The position numbers and the translations under genes were made by a program. A stretch of 64,000 bases of DNA. It comes from Bacillota bacterium (lineage in GTDB: Bacteria; Bacillota; Clostridia; Acetivibrionales; DSM-1351). The notes under the pieces were generated by a model. That model searched no databases. It was not told where the DNA came from and saw only the letters and a program-made list of their open reading frames with translations. Below, in pieces: positions 1 through 8,333 of the stretch. The stretch covers positions 1 through 64,000 of the forward strand of contig JAEXOY010000019.1 in NCBI GenBank assembly GCA_023439045.1, written 5' to 3'. Position 1 is the stretch's first letter; the number at the start of each line of letters is the position of its first letter.

Positions 1-95
1 GGAAAAATGGTGATTATATAACCAGAGGTGCAAGACCTCTATACTATGTATTTATGAAAATTTCTGATACTCCAGATCCACAGTCCACTAAATAA
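1..95 (+). CDS. 3' end of an unidentified gene (partial)
   Basis: An open frame enters from the left edge in the third base of the window and runs 30 codons to a TAA at 93-95. The visible C-terminus ends ...FMKISDTPDPQSTK. It is followed by a strong rho-independent terminator at 132-175, which supports it being the end of a real transcript. I do not recognise the family; too little is visible to assign a function. Confidence 0.45.
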   Translation, partial: KNGDYITRGARPLYYVFMKISDTPDPQSTK

Positions 96-131
96 TTATA
101 TGTAAAAAAGTGATATACTCGGCAAAACCTA

Positions 132-175
132 TAAAAGGACGTTAAGGCTAAAAGCTTTAACGTCCTTTTATTAAT
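132..175 (+). terminator. Rho-independent terminator
   Basis: A 14-bp perfect inverted repeat (132-145 with 157-170, arm TAAAAGGACGTTAA) encloses a short loop and ends in a T-rich tract. It separates the partial gene at the left edge from the Spo0E-like gene. Confidence 0.75.
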
Positions 176-199
176 CAAAAAACGGGGGGGGCAAGAATA

Positions 200-400
200 A
201 TGAATGAAAAATATGATAAATCAGAATTGCAGAAAGCTATCAAGCTTATGCACGAAGAATTAAATGCTTTAGTTGAAGCTGCTATTGAAAAAGGCAAAAA
301 AATAAACAAGGCTGAGGCTATGAGAATAAGCAAGGAACTGGATTTGCTTATAAATCAGCATATGAAATTGACCGCTAACACAGAAAATACTTGTATCTAA
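200..400 (+). CDS. Spo0E-family aspartyl-phosphate phosphatase (66 aa)
   Basis: This is a small helical protein of the length usual for Spo0E-like phosphatases (50-90 aa). The second helix carries the family signature SKELDLLI (S-x-x-x-D) at about residues 44-51, where the Ser/Asp pair contacts the phosphorylated response regulator. Known members dephosphorylate Spo0A~P and delay sporulation; that role is inferred from the motif here. A G-rich ribosome binding site (ggggggg, 184-190) lies upstream of the ATG. It sits on DNA that otherwise looks mobile (resolvase next door), so an element may carry its own brake on host sporulation. Confidence 0.75.
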   Translation: MNEKYDKSELQKAIKLMHEELNALVEAAIEKGKKINKAEAMRISKELDLLINQHMKLTANTENTCI

Positions 401-551
401 AACGGTCGTTTTTGAACCTTATTTCATAATGCTGCAATCCTCATCAATTCGGCATGGTTTTGAGGGAGATTTTGTTTCATTACTCATTCCAAAATCAAAG
501 TTGCATATCTCATACGGTATTGGAACGAACTACAATCGCAAGGGGGACTAT

Positions 552-1100
552 ATGAAAAATTATGTTTTTGGATACGCCCGTGTCAGCACGGAATCACAAA
601 ATTTAGATCGCCAGCTCGACGCTTTGAAAAAATACGGCGTAGACTATATCTACAACGAGAAAATAACAGGTACAAAAAAAGACAGGCCGGAGCTTACCAA
701 GATGCTGGACAGAATGACCGAGGGGGATGTTGTTGTAGTTGAATCGTTGTCACGTCTGGGTCGCAGCACAAAAGACCTGATTGAACTGACAGAGTTATTT
801 CAGTCCAGGGGAGTTAACATTATATCGCTTAAAGAATCCATTGATACAAATACAAGTACGGGGAAACTTCTCTTTACCCTTATGAGTGCAATTGCTCAAT
901 TCGAGAGGGATACGATAGCTGACAGAACCCGAGAGGGTTTAAAGGCCGCCAGAGCCAGAGGAAGGACAGGCGGCAGACCAAAAATAAACGCCGACAGCGT
1001 TAAAAAAGCCGTGAAGCTCTATAATACCCGGCAATATTCTATTCGTGAGATTGAAGAAATGACCGGAATCAAAAAATCTACGTTATATAGGAATTTGTAA
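552..1100 (+). CDS. Small serine recombinase (resolvase/invertase family), 182 aa
   Basis: The start at 552 was chosen because AGGGGGAC precedes it; an open frame extends 41 codons further upstream without a ribosome site. The N-terminal catalytic domain begins YVFGYARVSTESQNLDRQL, with the nucleophilic serine at about residue 12. The conserved GDVVVVESLSRLGRS and AIAQFERDTIADRTREGL blocks follow. The C-terminus is a resolvase helix-turn-helix (YSIREIEEMTGIKKSTLYRNL). Length and order match Tn3-type resolvases and Pin/Hin invertases. These act on a local res or inversion site; which applies here cannot be told, and no transposase is adjacent. It suggests the left arm is part of a mobile element or plasmid-derived segment. 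Confidence 0.9.
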   Translation: MKNYVFGYARVSTESQNLDRQLDALKKYGVDYIYNEKITGTKKDRPELTKMLDRMTEGDVVVVESLSRLGRSTKDLIELTELFQSRGVNIISLKESIDTNTSTGKLLFTLMSAIAQFERDTIADRTREGLKAARARGRTGGRPKINADSVKKAVKLYNTRQYSIREIEEMTGIKKSTLYRNL

Positions 1101-1119
1101 GAATTGCTTGATACTCTTG

Positions 1120-1154
1120 AAAAAAAGCTTGCTTATGATAAACGAGCTTTTTTT
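1120..1154 (+). terminator. Terminator after the resolvase gene
   Basis: AAAAAAAGCT (1120-1129) pairs with AGCTTTTTTT (1145-1154) across a short loop, just 20 bp after the resolvase stop. The T-run is part of the 3' arm. Confidence 0.6.
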
Positions 1155-1343
1155 GCATCAATTTCACCTATTTATTATAAGTAATATTAATTTACTAAAG
1201 AATATATAAATTTCATTTTCCTTATTTCTATACAAAAAGACACGTATTACAACATTATTTTTAATGCAAGAATTTATACAAAAACTGTTACGGAAAGTGC
1301 GTGTAGAATCTTGTAAATATTACTATGGAAATGAGGAATATTT

Positions 1344-2573
1344 ATGGTAAACTCTTCCCTTGGGAATCACACATTTACTCTATTCAAAACATTAACATTT
1401 GAAGATGCACACTCACTAAAAAAAGATTTCTACAAATATATTGAAACAGGTGAAATTAGAATTCGTCCTCCAGGTAAAATAGATTCTTCTGAAAATACAT
1501 TTATTAATAAACTAAATTCCACAATGCCTAAATATTACAATATAGAATATACCGAAAAATACAAAGGAATTTCATGGATACTGAGAATTAGCAACAACTC
1601 ACCCAATTTTTTTAATAGTGCAGCAGATGAAGATAAACCATGCAGCATTAAAGTGAAGATTAATCCGAAAGTATTCACTGGAATAAAAGACTATGTATCA
1701 GCTGCCAATGCCGGCTATTTAAACGATGTTGAAACTTTATTTAATATCGAAGCAAAAAAAATATCTCCTATATTAGGAGAATTTTCATCCTATGGATTGA
1801 ACCGTAATGATTATTGCATAAACTTTGACTTAAAGGAATTAGATATTGGGTGTACCCCGGAACAGATGATACAACTAATGAAGCGTTCCTATTGCCCTGA
1901 ATATTTTAAAGAATGGACGAAATACGATAAGGATTCACATAGGAAAAAGTCCAATAAATACAGCCTATATTTGAAAAATAACTCTGTTGATATTAATTGC
2001 TATTACAAATATAAGGAACTGTGTGAAGATTTTATTGACTGCCCAAGCATAGAAAACTCTCGTTTCGTAATAAGGTTTGAAGTCCAGTGTAAATACTCAA
2101 AAATATATTCTATGTCAAAAATCATCAAAAATAAATCAGGAGCAGCTAACGTAATAAATGAGATGTTATCCGATGACGTTTCCTCAGATATTATTAATAA
2201 ATACTTTAATCGAATAATACAGAAAGGTGATTATTACAGTTTAGATATGGCAAGAAATAAGGTAGGATTGCAGCATTTCAAATCAAAAAAGGAGAACAGG
2301 CTTATTGATACATTGAACTTAATAAATGAATGTCGAGGGATATCTAAAGCAAAAGATAAACTTCAAGACGGTGAATTAGAGGACTTTAGACGGACTTTGA
2401 GAGAACTAGCTGAAATAGGTGTGAATCCTGTTACTATCCCGAAAGAATGGGGTATAAAGCAGATTCCGAATCTTATGAATGCATACTATAGAAAAATTGA
2501 GGATGAACATCTTAAGAAAATGCTTAATAAAAATAACCTTTACAGTGTGATGGACTATTATTCACATTTATGA
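1344..2573 (+). CDS. Uncharacterised 409-aa protein, possibly replication-initiation-like
   Basis: This is a single intact frame with an ATG at 1344 and a weak upstream GAGGAA. There are no transmembrane segments or signal peptide, and the protein is rich in Lys, Asn and Tyr. A central region (about residues 150-270) has SYGLNRNDYCINFDL, then a basic stretch and RFVIRFEVQCKYSKIY. That alternation of an Asp-bearing strand and an R-x-E-x-Q strand recalls phage or plasmid gene II/X and rolling-circle initiators. The resemblance is only a pattern and no catalytic Tyr/HUH motif could be confirmed. Location beside a resolvase fits a plasmid- or ICE-derived module. Confidence in it being a gene is high; the function is a guess. 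Confidence 0.5.
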   Translation: MVNSSLGNHTFTLFKTLTFEDAHSLKKDFYKYIETGEIRIRPPGKIDSSENTFINKLNSTMPKYYNIEYTEKYKGISWILRISNNSPNFFNSAADEDKPCSIKVKINPKVFTGIKDYVSAANAGYLNDVETLFNIEAKKISPILGEFSSYGLNRNDYCINFDLKELDIGCTPEQMIQLMKRSYCPEYFKEWTKYDKDSHRKKSNKYSLYLKNNSVDINCYYKYKELCEDFIDCPSIENSRFVIRFEVQCKYSKIYSMSKIIKNKSGAANVINEMLSDDVSSDIINKYFNRIIQKGDYYSLDMARNKVGLQHFKSKKENRLIDTLNLINECRGISKAKDKLQDGELEDFRRTLRELAEIGVNPVTIPKEWGIKQIPNLMNAYYRKIEDEHLKKMLNKNNLYSVMDYYSHL

Positions 2574-2982
2574 GGAACTTGATGAATAGTCTAATAATGG
2601 GTCTAAAACAAAGTATCTTCAAAAGTTGTATTCCTATCAGGGATAGAAGATATTTTTGAAAACACAAACATCAACACCAAAGAAATGCGGAAATTATGCG
2701 GATTGTAGAGTATTAGCAAGCGTAATTTGTGTTTGTTTAGTGTTTGAATTTATGAAACGCTACTATAGGGTTTGAACGAAACGGCACAAACACCATTCTG
2801 AGGGGCAAAACAGTGTCTTGTATTTCTTTTTCCGATTTCAAATCGGCGATTGTTTCCAACATTCCTAGGAGTAATTCGTAGTGCCAATGAATTGACTAAC
2901 ACACATTATCATTAATATATAGATATTTTCACGAAATCGTGATAGAATTCAAGTAGTCATTTTATATGCGGAGGGTGCTGCA
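2574..2982. other. Intergenic region upstream of the type III R-M locus
   Basis: There are 409 bp with no plausible coding frame on either strand. It must contain the promoter for the XRE/mod/res operon. A Shine-Dalgarno-like GGAGGG (2971-2976) precedes the XRE start. I see no convincing longer repeat or RNA structure. Confidence 0.4.
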
Positions 2983-3240
2983 ATGGCTGTAAGTTATAAT
3001 AAGCTGTTTAAGCTGCTTATAGATAAGAAGATGACAAACGCTGAACTTGCTGAAAAGGCTTGTATTAGTGCAAATATTATTACTCGGTTAAAGAGGGATG
3101 AATATATCTCACTTGAAAGCATTGAAAAACTATGCTCAGTTCTCTCATGTGGTGTGGATGACATTTTAGAGTTTTTAACGGATAATGTAAATGAAGGGAG
3201 GTACAAAAATGCCAACATTAGAGTGGATAGGCAAAGATAA
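2983..3240 (+). CDS. XRE-family helix-turn-helix regulator (85 aa)
   Basis: The Cro/C1-type helix-turn-helix spans residues 8-65, with MTNAELAEKACISANIITRLKR as the recognition unit and LESIEKLCSVLSCGVDDILEF as the closing helices. The GGAGGG site precedes ATG 2983. Its 3' end overlaps the downstream methylase gene by 32 bp in another frame, so the two are very probably translated from one message. The arrangement resembles small controller (C) proteins that time restriction-modification expression. That role is inferred from position, since XRE proteins of this length are common. Confidence 0.8.
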   Translation: MAVSYNKLFKLLIDKKMTNAELAEKACISANIITRLKRDEYISLESIEKLCSVLSCGVDDILEFLTDNVNEGRYKNANIRVDRQR

Positions 3241-4795
3241 AGTAATAAATCATCATTTGGATGTGCCTTACCGGGTACTCGAAAGAAAATACAGTTTTAA
3301 TAAAAACGGACAAACTGAAGCCGATAACGGAAGTGAAAACAAAATTATTCGAGGAGATAATCTGGAGGCTCTTAAGGCACTTTTGCCTCAATATGAGGGA
3401 AAAATAAAGTGTATTTACATAGACCCACCGTATAATACGGGTGAGGAAAATTGGGTTTATAATGATAATGTAAATGATCCCAAAGTCAAAAAATGGCTTG
3501 GTGAAGTTGTTGGGAAAGAAGGCGAAGATTTGACTCGCCATGACAAATGGCTTTGTATGATGTACCCAAGATTAAAACTTTTACAAAAGCTGCTATGTGA
3601 AGCCGGAATCATTTTTATTAGCATTGACGATAATGAACTGTACAATTTGAAACTTATTTGTGACGAAATATTTGGCAAACACAACTTCATTACAAATTTT
3701 GTATGGGAAAAGCGAAAAAACAGAGAAAACAGAAAAGTAGTATCTTCAAGACATGATTACATCTTATGCTACGGAAGAAATATAGCTACTCAGGAAAGGG
3801 CATTAAAGTTATTACAAATGACTGATGAAGCTTTAAATAGATATCAAAATCCAGATGATGACCCACGCGGCTTATGGAAGTCTGATCCTGCTCATGCTCA
3901 GGCTGGGCATGCTACAGAAAGTCAATTCTATGTTTTAACTGCACCCAATGGGAGGAAACATTCATTACCACAAGGGCGTTGCTGGCTGTATACCGAACCA
4001 GTAATGAAAGAAGCTATAGCTGACGGACGTATTTGGTTTGGTAAGGATGGGAACAATGTTCCACGCATAAAAACATATTTAACAGCAAAGGAAAGGGGGC
4101 TCACACCTGAAACATTATGGTTTGCAGATGATGTTTCTACAAATGAATTAGCTAAAAATGAACTTAAAGAGATTTTTGTTGATAACCCTCCTTTCACTAC
4201 ACCTAAACCACATCAGCTAGTTGAAAGAATTTTACAGATTGCATCTGATTCAGATTCAATTATTCTTGACAGCTTTGCGGGTTCCGGCACAACTGCCCAT
4301 GCTGTACTTAATATGAATAAGGCGGATGGTGGCAACCGCAAGTTTATCCTCGTGGAGATGATGGACTATGCTGACAGTATTACTTCAGAACGAATAAAAC
4401 GAGTTATTAATGGTTATGCCGATGTTGAAGGCACAGGCGGCACTTTCAGCTTTTACGATTTGGGTGAGCCACTGATGATTGAAGATAAAATAAATGAAAA
4501 CATAGAAATAGAAAAGATCCGTGAATATATCTGGTATACCGAAACTAAAACACCAGTACCGCTTGTAAAAGGTAGTGACAATGCACATTTTCTTGGCAAG
4601 TGCAACGGCACAGCTTACTATTTCTACTATGAAAAAGATGGGGTTACAACACTTGATTTCGATTTTCTAGCATCAATATCCGAAAAAGAAGGGCATTACA
4701 TGATTTATGCTGATAAGTGCGCTCTTTCTCCGGAGGAACTGTTAAAATATAACATAACCTTCAAAAAAATACCGCGCGACATTGTAAAGCTATAG
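3209..4795 (+). CDS. mod: Type III restriction-modification methyltransferase (Mod), 528 aa
   Basis: The start at 3209 was chosen over an upstream in-frame ATG (3191) because GGGAGG lies 5-10 bp before it. This is a beta-class N6-adenine methyltransferase: the catalytic motif DPPYNTGEENW is at about residues 72-82 and the AdoMet-binding FAGSGTTAHAVL at about 356-367. That motif order is typical of the beta class. The region between them (about 190-340) is the target-recognition domain. The gene directly precedes res (13-bp gap), as in type III systems, where Mod supplies specificity and Res needs Mod to cut. The motif IV and motif I residues are intact. Confidence 0.93.
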   Translation: MPTLEWIGKDKVINHHLDVPYRVLERKYSFNKNGQTEADNGSENKIIRGDNLEALKALLPQYEGKIKCIYIDPPYNTGEENWVYNDNVNDPKVKKWLGEVVGKEGEDLTRHDKWLCMMYPRLKLLQKLLCEAGIIFISIDDNELYNLKLICDEIFGKHNFITNFVWEKRKNRENRKVVSSRHDYILCYGRNIATQERALKLLQMTDEALNRYQNPDDDPRGLWKSDPAHAQAGHATESQFYVLTAPNGRKHSLPQGRCWLYTEPVMKEAIADGRIWFGKDGNNVPRIKTYLTAKERGLTPETLWFADDVSTNELAKNELKEIFVDNPPFTTPKPHQLVERILQIASDSDSIILDSFAGSGTTAHAVLNMNKADGGNRKFILVEMMDYADSITSERIKRVINGYADVEGTGGTFSFYDLGEPLMIEDKINENIEIEKIREYIWYTETKTPVPLVKGSDNAHFLGKCNGTAYYFYYEKDGVTTLDFDFLASISEKEGHYMIYADKCALSPEELLKYNITFKKIPRDIVKL

Positions 4796-4808
4796 GAGGA
4801 CAAGCGTT

Positions 4809-7448
4809 ATGGAAATGAAAAAATATCAGAAGCAGGTCATAAAAGATTTTTCACGTTATCTTGAACTGTTAAATGAGAAGCAGGATATGTCCAAAGCCTA
4901 TACAGCCTTATGGAATGAAAAAAATGTTTATGTCGGATTTGATGGATTAAAACCATATAATAGCATCATTGCTCATGTGCCTCATGTATGCTTCAAGGTT
5001 CCGACAGGTGGAGGAAAAACCTTTATTGCCTGCAATGCTATTAAACCTCTTTTTGATGCACTGAATTTTACCAAGCCAAAGGTTGTCGTCTGGCTTGTTC
5101 CCAGTGATGCTATTTTAGAACAGACCGTAAAAGCACTTTCCAATCCAGACCACCCATACAGGCAAAAAATCAATGCTTATTTTAACAGCCGTGTGGAAGT
5201 GCTGACAAAACAACAAGCTCTCAATGGTCAGGGTTTTAAGCCAGATACTGTTGCGGAACAGCTTACAATCCTTGTTCTCAGTTATGATTCATTCCGTGGG
5301 AGAAGCAAAGAAGCATTAAAAGCGTTCAGAGAAAATTCGAATTTAGCATCTTTCACTAAGGCATTTGATAATACCAATTATGTTGTCGAGAATGCTGATG
5401 AAACCTCTTTAATACAAACAATCAGTAACCTTTCACCTTTTGTAATTGTGGATGAAAGTCATCATGCCCAAAGCGAGTTAAGCATTGAAATGCTTAAAAA
5501 TTTCAATCCTTGCTTCGTTCTTGATTTGACAGCAACACCGAAAGAAAATAGTAACATTATATCCTATGTGGATGCCGCACAGCTAAAAACCGAAAACATG
5601 GTGAAGCTGCCAGTTATTGTTTATAATCGAAAAAGTCAGGACGATGTTCTGTTTGGTGCTATTACACTGCGGAACAAGCTTGAAGTCAAGGCACAATCTG
5701 AGCAGCAAAAGGGTGGGAAGTATATCAGACCTATTGTGCTTTTTCAGGCACAATCAAAAGGTAGTGAGGATAATACTACCTTTGAAAAGCTAAAACAGAA
5801 CTTGGTTGATGCAGGTATTCCAAAAGCTGAAATTGCCATCAAGACGGCGGATATCAACGAACTGAAAAATGTAGATTTATTAAGCTCGGATTGCAAAATT
5901 AGATATATAATTACGGTCAATGCACTGAAAGAAGGTTGGGATTGCCCTTTTGCATATATTCTTGCAACTATTGCCAATAGAAGTTCTGTAGTTGATGTTG
6001 AGCAAATACTTGGGAGAGTATTGAGACAGCCTCATACCACACAACACACCGAAAAAGTATTGAATATGTCATATGTGCTTACCTGCTCCAACGATTTTCA
6101 TTCTACCGTTTCAAAGGTTATTAATGGTTTGCAAAGCGCAGGATTCAGTGATAAGGATTACCGCCGTGGCAACTATGAAGATGATGCAGAATTGCCTGAA
6201 ACAAAGTCTCCTGTTAAATTGGAACAGCTTGAGTTAGTTACTGATACCAAGATTCAGGAAGCTGAAAACTTCAGCTTTAATCCTCAATTACTGAGTGAAA
6301 GAATTGCACAGGCGGCATCTTCTTCTGATTTGGTTGATGACCCAGCAGAAGAGATGATGAATGCGGCAATTGAGCAAAGCAATGCATATGTTGAAACAAT
6401 TGAAAATAATATAAATCCGGAAGAAGCTGCTGTACCCTTGGAGGTTAGAAAAAGCATGACAAAATATGAAATATGTGAAGAGTATAAGTCAAGTATTGAT
6501 GGTGTGAGGTTGCCACAGTTTTTCATTTCAACCCCACAGATGACTATTTTTGAAGGTGAAGAGGAACCAAAGGCTTTACTTTCTGATAAGCATCTTGCTA
6601 AGGGTTTTGTTTTAAAAGATAAAGATACTCAGATATCTTTTGACAGTAATGACAGCGACATAGCAAAAGTTGATATCCAAAACAATAAAAACAGCCCCAC
6701 TTATTCAAAATTAACTGGATTTGATAATGAATATTTCAAAGAGCTTTTTAATAATCAGCCACAAGAAAAGAAAATAATCTTGTGCAAAGGAATTATTCAT
6801 AAGCAGCTATCAAAAATGGATGAAATAAGTGATTCTGAACTGCAGGCATATGTTGACCGTGTAGTGGATAATATGACATCAGAACAGCTGTCTACACTTG
6901 AAACAGCTGCCCCTGCCTATGCTCAGAAAATTAAAAACAAAATTCAAAGTCTTTTAAGCGAATATAATGAACTGCAATTTATTAGATGGCTTGATATTGG
7001 CAAAATTACTTGTGAACCTTCTTATTCATTGCCAAAATCTATATCTCCGCTCAATAGTGTTTCTATGATAGCAAATTCTCTATATACTTCTGAGCCAGAC
7101 GACGGAATGAATGTCTTTGAAAAAGATGTTATCCTCAGAGTTTCTGCACTTCCGAATATTCTCTGGTGGCATCGGAATATTTCTCGTACAGGTTTTTATA
7201 TTAATGGATTTATCAATCATTATCCAGATTTTATTGTTATGACAAAAAGCGGAAAGATTGTTCTGATTGAAACAAAAGGCGATGATAGAGATAATTCAGA
7301 TTCCAAATCAAAAGTTAAACTTGGGCGAATCTGGCATAACAGAACCGATAGCAAATTCCAGTATTATATGGTATTCCAATCTAAGGATTTAAGTATTGAT
7401 GGGTGTTATAGCGTTGATAGGTTTCTAGAATTAATGAAAGAATTGTAA
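4809..7448 (+). CDS. res: Type III restriction endonuclease subunit (Res), 879 aa
   Basis: This is a superfamily-2 helicase fused to a nuclease. Walker A PTGGGKTF is at about residue 65, the DEAD-like box VDESHH at about 215, and motif VI QILGRVLRQP at about 399. The C-terminal PD-(D/E)XK nuclease reads YPDFIVMTKSGKIVLIETKG at about 804-823, with the Asp, Glu and Lys all present. The length is within the usual 850-1000 aa. It starts 13 bp after mod with GGAGGA as its ribosome site, so the two form an operon. In known systems Res translocates or slides on DNA and cleaves 25-27 bp from one of two inverted sites. No damage is visible, so the system looks functional. Confidence 0.93.
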   Translation: MEMKKYQKQVIKDFSRYLELLNEKQDMSKAYTALWNEKNVYVGFDGLKPYNSIIAHVPHVCFKVPTGGGKTFIACNAIKPLFDALNFTKPKVVVWLVPSDAILEQTVKALSNPDHPYRQKINAYFNSRVEVLTKQQALNGQGFKPDTVAEQLTILVLSYDSFRGRSKEALKAFRENSNLASFTKAFDNTNYVVENADETSLIQTISNLSPFVIVDESHHAQSELSIEMLKNFNPCFVLDLTATPKENSNIISYVDAAQLKTENMVKLPVIVYNRKSQDDVLFGAITLRNKLEVKAQSEQQKGGKYIRPIVLFQAQSKGSEDNTTFEKLKQNLVDAGIPKAEIAIKTADINELKNVDLLSSDCKIRYIITVNALKEGWDCPFAYILATIANRSSVVDVEQILGRVLRQPHTTQHTEKVLNMSYVLTCSNDFHSTVSKVINGLQSAGFSDKDYRRGNYEDDAELPETKSPVKLEQLELVTDTKIQEAENFSFNPQLLSERIAQAASSSDLVDDPAEEMMNAAIEQSNAYVETIENNINPEEAAVPLEVRKSMTKYEICEEYKSSIDGVRLPQFFISTPQMTIFEGEEEPKALLSDKHLAKGFVLKDKDTQISFDSNDSDIAKVDIQNNKNSPTYSKLTGFDNEYFKELFNNQPQEKKIILCKGIIHKQLSKMDEISDSELQAYVDRVVDNMTSEQLSTLETAAPAYAQKIKNKIQSLLSEYNELQFIRWLDIGKITCEPSYSLPKSISPLNSVSMIANSLYTSEPDDGMNVFEKDVILRVSALPNILWWHRNISRTGFYINGFINHYPDFIVMTKSGKIVLIETKGDDRDNSDSKSKVKLGRIWHNRTDSKFQYYMVFQSKDLSIDGCYSVDRFLELMKEL

Positions 7449-7472
7449 TTTAGTATTTTGCTGTATGGAAGA

Positions 7473-7712
7473 ATGGATAAGATGGGGCAATTAAGATTGT
7501 ATTTCTCAGACTTCTTTAATGTTGACGAGGATTTAATTGAATCATATAGAGTGGTAAATATATCCCTCAATAATGATATGCCGCTGTTTATAGACCCATT
7601 CCTTCTCTTCAACAGCAATAACGAAGTATATCAAGCGATTCATAAGGAAATTATTAACTATCTACTGAAATATATCAGTCTGTTAATATGTAAAATGGGA
7701 GTATCATCATGA
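7473..7712 (+). pseudogene. Truncated 5' fragment of a larger defence-associated gene
   Basis: About 65 codons read as the confident N-terminus of a larger protein (LRLYFSDFFNVDEDLIESY, then NDMPLFIDPFLLFNS). The frame then changes character near 7,672 and stops at 7710. No continuation exists downstream, so the rest has been lost. It begins 24 bp after res, as a third gene of the R-M operon would. I remember similar N-termini on long uncharacterised proteins near restriction loci but cannot name the family. Confidence 0.5.
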
Positions 7713-7726
7713 TACTTCTGTTTTAT
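7693..7726 (+). terminator. Terminator closing the R-M operon
   Basis: AGTATCAT (7700-7707) and ATGATACT (7709-7716) form a near-perfect palindrome flanked by AAAA and TTTT tracts. It could terminate transcription in either direction. Confidence 0.5.
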
Positions 7727-7889
7727 TTTATATACGCTATAAATTGACTGTTTTTGTCAAAATTGATACAATGAAATTGAAAACAATTATATTGCCTGAA
7801 AGATATGAAATCGGATTTTAGTGAAGGTATTTTTTGAATATTGTATACTGATAGAAAATAACTTGATTAAAGGGGTTTGTGAGGATACT

Positions 7890-8333
7890 ATGGATTTAAA
7901 ATTCAATTCAGCGGGATTATTGGAACCCGGGATACATACAATTAAATGGGATGAGTTTTATGATATGTATAGTTTCTCAGATAAAAGGAGAGCATTATTG
8001 ATTGGCCTAAAAAAGGCATTACATAATTTAAAACAGGCTGGCTGTCCGTGTGTCTATATTGATGGGAGTTTTGTAACTAAGAAAATTGAACCCAACGATT
8101 TCGATGCCTGTTGGCATTTCCATAATGGTATGGATTGGAGCAAACTGGATCCGGTCTTTGGTATCTTCGACAATGGCAGACTGGCACAAAAAGTGAAGTT
8201 TGGGGGAGAATTTTTTCCACATAGTCTTCCTGAAAATGGCTCTGGATTGACATTTTTACAGTTTTTTCAGAAGGATAGAAATACGGGTTCACCAAAAGGT
8301 ATAGTACGGATAGAATTGGGGAATTTACAATGA
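7890..8333 (+). CDS. DUF6932-type nucleotidyltransferase-like protein (147 aa)
   Basis: The start at 7890 follows a GAGG site; the frame is open further upstream without one. Residues about 48-72 read VYIDGSFVTKKIEPNDFDACW: a Gly-Ser followed by an Asp-x-Asp pair, the active-site pattern of the minimal nucleotidyltransferase (pol-beta) fold. The stop codon overlaps the start of the next gene (ATGA), so the two are translationally coupled. Nucleotidyltransferase plus XRE-bearing partner is a common toxin-antitoxin layout, in which the enzyme would modify tRNA or a protein. Which of the two would be toxic here is inference. Confidence 0.6.
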   Translation: MDLKFNSAGLLEPGIHTIKWDEFYDMYSFSDKRRALLIGLKKALHNLKQAGCPCVYIDGSFVTKKIEPNDFDACWHFHNGMDWSKLDPVFGIFDNGRLAQKVKFGGEFFPHSLPENGSGLTFLQFFQKDRNTGSPKGIVRIELGNLQ

